A stretch of 28,645 nucleotides of DNA from positions 1-28,645 of the forward strand of contig JBEKHI010000051.1 in assembly GCA_050012355.1 (NCBI GenBank), given 5' to 3'. The notes beneath the pieces were generated by a model, which saw only the letters and a list, made by a program, of their open reading frames with translations, was not told where the DNA came from and made no database searches. Positions 1-7,013 of the stretch are shown here, piece by piece. The stretch's first letter is position 1, and every line of letters begins with the position of its first letter. The position numbers and the translations under genes are program-made. Source of the DNA: JBEKHI01 sp050012355. Its GTDB lineage: Bacteria > Actinomycetota > Actinomycetes > Streptosporangiales > Streptosporangiaceae.

Positions 1-948
1 GGGATCTTCGGAGGGGACCGGGAGCCGGTGCAGTTCCTCGGGCAGATCGGAGATCTTGGCGAGCAGCAGCCCGGCCGCCCGGTTGACCGCGCTCGCCCGG
101 CCGGGGAAGGACAGGTCGGAGAACCGGCCGCTGGAATCGAGCAGCATGACGCCCTCGGCGCGCCGCTCGACGACCAGCCCGGTGAGCGTGGCCAGGTTGT
201 CCGCGAGGTCGGCGGACTTCAGCGCCGCGGCGGTCTCCGGGTCCACCGACGCGTAGTAGACGACCGGGTACTCGACCAGCAGCCGGCGCGCTCGTTTGGC
301 GGCGCCCGGCTGCTGCTCGAGCAGCGCGGCGGCGTCACCTGGCCGCTGGATCGGCCGCGCCGGACGAAACAGCGCGGCGCACACGTCATGGTCGATGTCG
401 TAGAGCGCGTCGCCGTGTTCGGTGTCGTGCGCCCAGTGTTCCGCGCTGCCGTCGGACAACCGGAGCGCCCCGTGGTCGGCGAGCCAGTTGAGCACGTCGA
501 CGACGGCGTTCTTGTGCTCGGTGATCACCGGGTCGAAGCCGAGCCCGTCGATGTCGTTCGCGCCGGGGGAGAAGGCACTGACCAGGTCCGCGAGGTTGAT
601 CTCGACCCGGGAACGCTGGAAGACGGCCAGCACCAGGCACAGGTACGCGAGCCGCCGCCGGTCGAACGGCCGCCCGCTGCGGGCGGCGAACACCGAGCGC
701 TGGGTCGGGTCCAGCGCGTCCAGCCTGCGCACCAGCCGCACCTGGCGGGCGGTGGCGTGCAGCGTGTACCCGAACAGCTCACGGAAGTCGCGCGCCATCA
801 GGTCCGCCCAGCGCAGCACCGAGGCGAGCGCCCCCACCCGGGGATGGGCGGCGGTGATGATGTCGCTGGTCAGCACGAGCCGCACGGCGTACTGGTAGCC
901 ACCGAGCTCGCTGGGCGGTACGCCCTTGGCGGCCCGGGGCTCAGCCAC
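1..948 (-). CDS. DUF2398 (TIGR02678) protein, JetB-like, partial
   Basis: The open minus-strand frame reads from a GTG at 948 to the left edge of the window (316 codons, C-terminus missing). The N-terminus begins MAEPRAAKGVPPSELGGYQY. The order behind a DUF2397 gene and segments such as RPFDRRRLAYLCLVLAVFQR fit the DUF2398/TIGR02678 family. In Wadjet systems this family plays the kleisin-associated JetB role beside an SMC-type ATPase. The GTG start lies inside the end of the upstream DUF2397 gene (8-nt overlap), so the two are probably translationally coupled. The family call is from recalled family features; the defence role is inferred from gene order. Longer forward-strand frames here are shadows. 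Confidence 0.8.
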   Translation of the reverse strand, partial: MAEPRAAKGVPPSELGGYQYAVRLVLTSDIITAAHPRVGALASVLRWADLMARDFRELFGYTLHATARQVRLVRRLDALDPTQRSVFAARSGRPFDRRRLAYLCLVLAVFQRSRVEINLADLVSAFSPGANDIDGLGFDPVITEHKNAVVDVLNWLADHGALRLSDGSAEHWAHDTEHGDALYDIDHDVCAALFRPARPIQRPGDAAALLEQQPGAAKRARRLLVEYPVVYYASVDPETAAALKSADLADNLATLTGLVVERRAEGVMLLDSSGRFSDLSFPGRASAVNRAAGLLLAKISDLPEELHRLPVPSEDP

Positions 949-2449
949 GGGTGGCCTCGACGTCGAGCGTGACACCAGGCAGGTGCAGGACGCCGTCCTT
1001 GGTGCGCACCGCGCAGCCCTCCGGCGAGGGGGTCAGCCGGAGCATGAGCACGTCGTTCTTGCCGGTGCCGCCGGTCACCTTTCCCTGGACGACGGCGCGG
1101 GCCTCGAGCGCGCGGGTGAGCAGCTTCAGCAGTACCACCGTCTCGGTGTCGCCGAGTACCCGCTCGGTCCCGTCGTCGAGCAGCCGGCTCGCGGCCGCGC
1201 GCTCATCCGCCCGGTCGGCCGATTGGCGGCGGCGCAGCTCGGCCCGCAGGCCAGCCTGCGGGTTCACCCGCTGCGGCAGGCCCGGGTTCGGCGATTTGCC
1301 GTGCCGGAACAGCGTCATCGCCACCTCGACCCCCGGCGCCTGTGACCAGGACAGCTTGGACGACAGGAGCTCTTCGTCGTCGTGAATGCCGCCGAGGTGG
1401 CGTGCCCGGCGCAGGCCGAACGCGGCGCCCATCAGCGCGTGCGCGGCGTCCTCGTCACCCGCGTCGTACACCCAGCGCGCCAGGTGCTTGAGCTGAGCGG
1501 ACCGGTTGACGCCGCCCCGCTGGGACTCGGTGATCTGGCGCAGCAGCGCGATCACGCTCGATACCCCGGCCCGGGTGGCGTCCGCGAGCTCGGAGGTGCG
1601 GGTGCGCTGGCCCGCGCCCGCGGTGAACCAGGCCCGGATCCCGGCCCAGCGCAGCTGCCAGTCTTCGAGGGTTTCTTTTGCGCTCATCAGCGGCCGGTCG
1701 TCGGCGTTTGCCGCGCGGGCCAGCAGCGTCTCGATGCTGGTGGCCTCAACCTCGGCGACGGCGCTGGCAAGCCGGGGGAGGTAACGGTCAAGCTCGGTCA
1801 TGAAGTCGTTCATGTGCGTGAGCAGCGCGTGCTTGTACCGCAGGAACCGCTCCGGCGAGGTGTCCGTCGACCGGGCGATGTCCCCGAGCGCCAAGTGGAA
1901 CCGCGCCGACCGGCGGGCTAGGTCCTCGATGGCCCGGTCCAGGCTGTTGAGCCTGCGGACGATCTCCTCGGCGTCGGCTTTCGTGTTGGCTTCGGCTAGT
2001 TCTTTTAGATCGCGGACCATGTCGGCGAACGCGAGCCGGGACAGGTTGGCGTCGTGGGTCCGGGTGCCGAGCACGTTCTCGACCGCCGCGTACGCCACGT
2101 GTCCCAGCTCGGTGAACTGGTAAACCGACTGCCGGTTCCGGTACCTGGCCAGGCTGCCCGCCCGGGACGCGTCCTCCAGCCGGTGCAGCACGCCGTCTTC
2201 GGCCAGGTAGTCCAGCCGCTCGCGGAGATTGACGACGGCGGCGGGCGCCTCGTGGTGCGCGTTCGCGAGTTCCGCGAGCGCGGCCTCGATGTCGTCGGTG
2301 TGCGATCGCACCATGTGCATGGCCCGCAGCCGGTCCATCGCGCGCAGCACCCACAGGTAGCTGAGGTAGTCCTCACGCCGGGTGAACGCGAACAGCCGGA
2401 ACCTGTCACTGACCGCGAGCGCGTCGAGATCGAACGAGCCGCTGGTCAT
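941..2449 (-). CDS. DUF2397 (TIGR02677) protein, JetA-like
   Basis: A 502-aa protein beginning MTSGSFDLDALAVSDRFRLF, with an N-terminal winged-helix-like part (FTELGHVAYAAVENVLG) and long helical stretches (residues roughly 130-260). The family (DUF2397) sits in a conserved four-gene cluster with DUF2398, an SMC-like ATPase and a DUF2399 Toprim protein. That cluster is the Wadjet anti-plasmid system in one of its types, where this protein is the JetA/kleisin-like part. The ATG at 2449 is preferred over an upstream TTG at 2482 because the homologous-looking sequence begins there; no strong ribosome site precedes either. The gene is divergent from the DUF885 gene with about 57 bp between. Only half of the system is in view. 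Confidence 0.82.
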   Translation of the reverse strand: MTSGSFDLDALAVSDRFRLFAFTRREDYLSYLWVLRAMDRLRAMHMVRSHTDDIEAALAELANAHHEAPAAVVNLRERLDYLAEDGVLHRLEDASRAGSLARYRNRQSVYQFTELGHVAYAAVENVLGTRTHDANLSRLAFADMVRDLKELAEANTKADAEEIVRRLNSLDRAIEDLARRSARFHLALGDIARSTDTSPERFLRYKHALLTHMNDFMTELDRYLPRLASAVAEVEATSIETLLARAANADDRPLMSAKETLEDWQLRWAGIRAWFTAGAGQRTRTSELADATRAGVSSVIALLRQITESQRGGVNRSAQLKHLARWVYDAGDEDAAHALMGAAFGLRRARHLGGIHDDEELLSSKLSWSQAPGVEVAMTLFRHGKSPNPGLPQRVNPQAGLRAELRRRQSADRADERAAASRLLDDGTERVLGDTETVVLLKLLTRALEARAVVQGKVTGGTGKNDVLMLRLTPSPEGCAVRTKDGVLHLPGVTLDVEATRG

Positions 2450-2506
2450 CGGCCCAATGTACCGCGCCGTCCTGGCTCGCAACGGTGGGCCGGGTAACGT
2501 GGCGGC

Positions 2507-4138
2507 ATGACGCCGGTTTTTCGCCTATGTGAGGATCACGTCGTCACCATGGCCAAGCTGGACCCGGTCGCGGCGAGCAGGCGCGGGATCGCGGACACGT
2601 TTGGCGCGGCGACCGATTACAGTCCCGACGGGTACGCCGCCCGCGCGGACGCCATCAAGGCGACCCTGGCCGCTCTCGCGGCGGCTTTCGACTCCGGCGA
2701 CGCGGACCGGCTGGCGCGGATGTTCATCACCGAGCGACTGGAGGCCGAGCTCGCCTGGCACCAGATCGGCGAGCCGCTGCGGCTGCTGCGCGCGCCGATC
2801 GGGCTGGTCTCGGGGCTGCGCGACAGCGTGGAACTCATCCCGCACGGCGGCGCGGACGGCTGGCACAACGTCGCCGCCCGGCTAGCGGCCATCCCCGGCA
2901 TGATGGCGGGCATGCGACGGTCCCTGGACGAGGGCCTGTCGAGGAACCTGCCCGCCGCGCGGCGGCAGGCGATCCACGCCGCGATCCAGGCGGACCGGTT
3001 CGCGGAGACGTCCACCCACGACGCCATCGTCGCGTCCTACGGCGACGGGCCGCTGCGCGGCGAACTCGCGGCGGCCGCTTCCGGCGCGCACGCCGCTTAC
3101 GCCGAGTTCTCCGTGTACCTTCGCGATCACTACGCGCGGCGCGCGGTGACCACCGACGCGGTGGGTGCCGAGCGGTACGCCGTCGCCGCGCGGCTCAGCC
3201 TTGGCGCTGACATCGACGCCCGCGACGCCTACGAGTGGGGCTGGGCCGAGCTCGAGCGCATCGAGACCGAGCTGCGGGCGGAGGCGGACGCGGTCCATTC
3301 GGGCGCGTCGGTCGAAGAGGCGGCCGAGATACTCGATGAGACCGAGTACGTCACCGGTTCTGCGGCTTACCGGAACTGGCTGCAGGAGCGACACGACCGG
3401 GCCGTGACCGAGCTGAACGGCCGGTACTTCGACATACCCGAGCCGCTGCGCCGCATCGATGTGGTGCTGGCGCTCGATTCCACCTCGGGTGCGGCGTACT
3501 ACACCTCACCGAGCGAGGACCTGACCCGCCCCGGCCGCACCTGGTGGCCGGTGACCAGGGGCCGGACCAGGTTCGCCACCTGGAGCGAGCTGTCCACGGT
3601 CTTCCACGAGGGCGTTCCCGGGCACCACCTGCAGGTCGGCGCCGCGTCGGTGAGTTCCTCGCTATCCAGGTTCGCCAAGACCACGTTCGTCAGCGGCCAC
3701 GGCGAGGGATGGGCGCTGTATTCCGAGCGGCTGGCTGATGAGCTCGGCTGGTTCACCGAGCCCGGAACCAGGCTTGGCATGCTGTCCAGTCAGGCGCTGC
3801 GGGCCGCGCGGGTGGTGATCGACATCGGCGTCCACTTGGACCTGCCGCTGCCCGACGGCTCGCGATGGACCTTCGAGACCGCTTGCGACGTGCTGCGCAC
3901 CCGCGGCCGGGCCGAGCCGCACCGAGTGCACCCGGAGGTGGTGCGGTACTTCGGCTGGCCGGGCCAGGCGATCTCCTACAAGCTCGGCGAACGCGCCTGG
4001 CTCGAAGCGCGGGACGCGGCGTCCCGGCGCCCCGGCTTCGACATCAAGGACTGGCACACGGCGGCGCTGTCACTGGGCCCGGTAGGGCTGTCCACCCTCG
4101 CCGAGGAACTCCGCACGGTTGGCTCGCTCGGGTCGTAG
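2507..4138 (+). CDS. DUF885 family putative zinc metallopeptidase
   Basis: A 543-aa protein of the DUF885 family, thought to be zinc-dependent carboxypeptidase-like enzymes. Visible signatures are the zinc-type motif HEGVPGHH at residues 367-374 and the downstream HGEGWALYSERL at 398-409, where E400 is the expected third ligand region. The C-terminal PGQAISYKLGERAWLEAR block is also typical. No signal peptide is visible, so it is probably cytoplasmic. The start at 2507 is chosen because MTPVFRLCEDHVVTMAKLDP matches the family's usual N-terminal helix ending in a conserved LDP; a Met at 2549 would cut it. The substrate is unknown. Its last 69 bases overlap the convergent membrane-protein gene. 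Confidence 0.88.
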   Translation: MTPVFRLCEDHVVTMAKLDPVAASRRGIADTFGAATDYSPDGYAARADAIKATLAALAAAFDSGDADRLARMFITERLEAELAWHQIGEPLRLLRAPIGLVSGLRDSVELIPHGGADGWHNVAARLAAIPGMMAGMRRSLDEGLSRNLPAARRQAIHAAIQADRFAETSTHDAIVASYGDGPLRGELAAAASGAHAAYAEFSVYLRDHYARRAVTTDAVGAERYAVAARLSLGADIDARDAYEWGWAELERIETELRAEADAVHSGASVEEAAEILDETEYVTGSAAYRNWLQERHDRAVTELNGRYFDIPEPLRRIDVVLALDSTSGAAYYTSPSEDLTRPGRTWWPVTRGRTRFATWSELSTVFHEGVPGHHLQVGAASVSSSLSRFAKTTFVSGHGEGWALYSERLADELGWFTEPGTRLGMLSSQALRAARVVIDIGVHLDLPLPDGSRWTFETACDVLRTRGRAEPHRVHPEVVRYFGWPGQAISYKLGERAWLEARDAASRRPGFDIKDWHTAALSLGPVGLSTLAEELRTVGSLGS

Positions 4139-4528
4139 CCACTGGGCCACGGCCGCGCCGAGTGCGAGCAGCCCGACCGTTCCGCTGAACACCAGCACGC
4201 CCTCGATCAGCGCCGGATGACTTTCGTACCCTTTCGCAGCGAGGAACATCACGCCCGTGGTGGCGTTCAGCACCAGCCACGGCGAAGCCATCGGGGTCGT
4301 CACCAGGACTGGATCGGGTTCGACCTCCGGCGGCATCCAGATGACCCGGCGCTGCCACTGAGCCGCGGTCACCGCCGCCCCGGCCGCGGCTATCAGCAGC
4401 GGCAGCCGCAGGTCGAACGCCACCGACTCGGGCGGACCGGTCACCACCACCCCGATCGCGATCGCCTCTGCCACCATTATCAGCACGAGCGTCAGCATCC
4501 GCCGTCGCAGTGATACCGAGACCGCCAA
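4070..4528 (-). CDS. small four-helix membrane protein, unknown function
   Basis: A 152-aa hydrophobic protein that I do not recognise. Four membrane segments are visible at about residues 11-29, 42-56, 82-98 and 107-130, with a polar loop (WMPPEVEPDPVLV) between the second and third. The frame opens with TTG at 4528, preceded by a weak GGGG; an ATG at 4498 would start directly at the first membrane segment and is a real alternative. The 3' end overlaps the convergent DUF885 gene by 69 bases. A perfect TTGACA at 4551-4546 has no matching -10 at normal spacing. Moderate confidence: codon positions look coding and the hydrophobic pattern is coherent. Confidence 0.55.
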   Translation of the reverse strand: MAVSVSLRRRMLTLVLIMVAEAIAIGVVVTGPPESVAFDLRLPLLIAAAGAAVTAAQWQRRVIWMPPEVEPDPVLVTTPMASPWLVLNATTGVMFLAAKGYESHPALIEGVLVFSGTVGLLALGAAVAQWLRPERANRAEFLGEGGQPYRAQ

Positions 4529-4936
4529 GGTAGCCCCAATCGCCGTGTCAAGCAGAACTCGCAGGCCTTAAGACTCTCGTCATACTTACCCGCGACGCGG
4601 CCCACCCAACCGAGCCCGTGGCCGCGCCCGCCAGCGACGAAGGGCCGCGAGACGAAGGGGCAGCGATGAGTCATCGCCGCCCCTAGAAGGGCAGCGATGA
4701 GTCAGCGATGCCCCTAAATGCCGGCGCGCGGGTGGGGCTGCTGCCTGTTTCATGTCAATTCTTAATGGCAGGCATAAGTGCTCTGTTCCTCGTAAGAAAC
4801 CTCTGAGAATCGTTGCGATGGCAGTTGCGTTTGACCAGGTCATAGGTCACATTTCGGATTATCATTTCCACACCGTGATGCGGCTTGATTCAATTCCCTG
4901 CGACATCCCCACACGGTTACAACGAGGGAGTTGTAG
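4529..4936. other. 408-bp divergent intergenic region
   Basis: No convincing gene lies here. The stretch separates the minus-strand membrane protein from the plus-strand Tat-exported protein, so it must hold both promoters. It contains two tandem palindromes (4656-4715, listed separately) and an AT-richer part from 4740 on. A weak plus-strand promoter candidate is TTGACC at 4831-4836 with TCGGAT at 4854-4859 (17-bp spacer). The ribosome site GAGGGAG lies just before the ATG at 4937. Confidence 0.5.
4656..4715. repeat. two tandem odd palindromes, AGCGATGAGTC core
   Basis: The first unit (4656-4684) has 14-nt arms AGGGGCAGCGATGA and TCATCGCCGCCCCT around a single central G, with one mismatch. 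The second unit (4688-4715) repeats the left arm (GGGCAGCGATGAGTCA) and closes with a diverged right arm GCGATGCCCCT. It is therefore both a direct repeat of about 31 bp and a pair of inverted repeats. It may be a repeat element, a stacked hairpin, or an operator pair for the gene starting at 4937. Confidence 0.6.
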
Positions 4937-6919
4937 ATGTCTGAAGAGATTATCGGCTCGGCCAGAACTAGCCGGCGCTTCTTCCTGGGCGCGGCTGGAA
5001 CCACGGCCGGCGCGGCGGCCGTGGCCGCGGTGCTGGCGCCGACCGTGGCGAGTGCCGCGCCCAGGGCCCAGTCTGAGGCACAGGCCGACGGGATCACGGT
5101 CGGGTCAGGCGAGACGCTCGTCATCAAGAAGATCACCCGGACGAACTACCTGAAGATCGAGAAGGGCGCGACGCTGACCGCTCCCTCCGGTTACTCGCTG
5201 ACCCTGACCGTCAACGGCGTTGAGACCGGGCAGAAGCTGGTAGCCACCGATGAGGAGGTGGAGAAGGTCGGCTCCTACACCGAGTTCGTCACCGACGTCG
5301 AGTACCGCGGCGACATAGTGCTCACGCCCGCCCTGTCGAACGACGTGTCGTGGCAGGGTCTGGACTTTCCGATCCGGCAGGCGGTGTACGTCGGCAGCAG
5401 CGGCGTGGCCTCCGCGTATTCGGTGACGTCCGCCGTGCGCGGCAGCGTGGCGAAACACTCGGCGAGTGGCATCAGCATCGCCTCGACCGGTGCCTGCTTC
5501 GACGGTGTCTACGTGAACGACGGCACCTTCGAGTTGAGCGACGCCCGCATCGACCTGGACGGCCCGGGCCGCTGCGACTTCATCGGCTACGGCGCGGCAG
5601 CGGTCGCCACCGGTACCGGCGGCCGGCTGGTCTTGGACGGCGTGTCGATCCGCAACCGGGGTGTCGTCCGGACCGGCGTCATCTCCGACGACGGTGCCAC
5701 CGTCGTGGTCAAGAACTCCTACATCGAGTGCCTCAGCGGCCCGCTGCCGTCGGGATATGAGGACACCATCGACCTGGAGTACATGGAGGACTGCCCCTGG
5801 ATGCTCGGCATCAAGGGCGACGTGCGGGCGACCAACCTGCTCGGCAACAACTCGATCGCGGCCTACATCAACTCCACTGTCATCGCGCAGGACTGGGGCG
5901 TGCTCTCCACCGACTCCGGCAGCGACTGCACGATGGTCGCGGTGAACACCGACGTCCGCACGACCGGGAACACCGGCGGGTACGGCTCTTACCTGATCGG
6001 TAACGCGACCGAGCATTTCCTTGGCATGCACTACGACGTGGGCACCTACGCCTGTATCAACACCGGCGGCACCGCCTACTACGGTGACTCGACGCACGCG
6101 GCCATCGCGGCGTTCAATGAGTCGCTGGACCTCGGCCTCACCGACCGCGAGATCGCCGCCATCACACCGCGCAGCACCGTGATCAACTCCAAGCGCTGGG
6201 CCTTCATGTGGCACGGCGCGGGCGAGATCCACATCGGCGGCGGCACCATCGTCAACTCCGAGCTGGCCACGTTCCTGAACAAGGAGCAGCAGATCGTCAC
6301 GACGGTGGACGGCTCGGAGGGCGCCCAGCTCAACCCGGCCAACGGCATCATCCTGCAGCTAATGGAGAACGACGACCCAGGTCCGGGACTGGAAGACGGC
6401 ATCCCGGTCAACAACGCCGTCTACACCTGCCCGACCGGCGTTCCGAGCCGGTACTCGGACTGGAGCGTTAGCACGGTGCACGACGACAGCGACTCGGTCA
6501 GCTACTTCACCGACATCGCGCTGAAGGGCGACTTCTACAACGGCGTCCGCGGCGGTTCCGCCATGGACCCGGGGCAGAACATGGTGCTCAACTTCGACCA
6601 GACCACGGTCGATGGCGTCATCTCCGCCACGGTCGTGACGCACTACGTCTCGGAGATCGACACCGACGACTACCTGCAGCTCGGCGTGGTCAAGAACGAG
6701 GCCTACGAGGTCATCAACAACGGCGTGATCGTCTCCCTGGCCAACAGCTCGGTCTGGACCGTCACCGGTACCTCATACCTGAGCGTGCTGACCCTCGACT
6801 CCTCGTCTTCGGTGGCGGCCCCGTCGGGCAAGACCGTAACGATGACCGTCGGCGGCACGACGACGACCATCAAGGCAGGCGAAACCTACACCGGCGAAAT
6901 CACCCTGACCGTGGCCTAA
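4937..6919 (+). CDS. Tat-exported surface protein, probable beta-helix fold
   Basis: A 660-aa exported protein. The N-terminus carries a twin-arginine signal (SRRFFLG, RR at 13-14) followed by an Ala-rich hydrophobic stretch and a likely cleavage site after TVASA (residue 40). The mature protein is rich in short Gly/Asn/Asp/Thr beta-strand repeats, as in right-handed beta-helix (pectate-lyase-like) proteins, but I see no catalytic motif. Segments at about 70-100 (TNYLKIEKGATLTAPSGYSL) and 612-645 (TSYLSVLTLDSSSSVAAPSG) resemble each other, so the fold seems capped by related modules at both ends. The ribosome site GAGGGAG is well placed. It converges on the GH59 gene. The enzymatic or adhesive role is unknown. 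Confidence 0.8.
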   Translation: MSEEIIGSARTSRRFFLGAAGTTAGAAAVAAVLAPTVASAAPRAQSEAQADGITVGSGETLVIKKITRTNYLKIEKGATLTAPSGYSLTLTVNGVETGQKLVATDEEVEKVGSYTEFVTDVEYRGDIVLTPALSNDVSWQGLDFPIRQAVYVGSSGVASAYSVTSAVRGSVAKHSASGISIASTGACFDGVYVNDGTFELSDARIDLDGPGRCDFIGYGAAAVATGTGGRLVLDGVSIRNRGVVRTGVISDDGATVVVKNSYIECLSGPLPSGYEDTIDLEYMEDCPWMLGIKGDVRATNLLGNNSIAAYINSTVIAQDWGVLSTDSGSDCTMVAVNTDVRTTGNTGGYGSYLIGNATEHFLGMHYDVGTYACINTGGTAYYGDSTHAAIAAFNESLDLGLTDREIAAITPRSTVINSKRWAFMWHGAGEIHIGGGTIVNSELATFLNKEQQIVTTVDGSEGAQLNPANGIILQLMENDDPGPGLEDGIPVNNAVYTCPTGVPSRYSDWSVSTVHDDSDSVSYFTDIALKGDFYNGVRGGSAMDPGQNMVLNFDQTTVDGVISATVVTHYVSEIDTDDYLQLGVVKNEAYEVINNGVIVSLANSSVWTVTGTSYLSVLTLDSSSSVAAPSGKTVTMTVGGTTTTIKAGETYTGEITLTVA

Positions 6920-6946
6920 CCGCCCCCGGCCCGCCCCGCCCCCAGC

Positions 6947-6997
6947 GGGTCGATGCCACATTGGTGCCATCTGTTGGCGCCCATGAGGCATCGACCC
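6947..6997. terminator. bidirectional hairpin between convergent genes
   Basis: Perfect 11-bp inverted repeat GGGTCGATGCC (6947-6957) and GGCATCGACCC (6987-6997), enclosing a loop that can fold further. It lies in the 94-bp gap between the convergent 3' ends of the beta-helix and GH59 genes, so it can end transcription from both sides. There is no T-tract, which is common in actinobacteria. Confidence 0.6.
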
Positions 6998-7013
6998 CGT
7001 CGGAGGGCGCCTG

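Noticed and set aside
28..972. 314-codon plus-strand frame
   Set aside because: Antisense to the DUF2398 gene, low-complexity composition, no recognisable domain.
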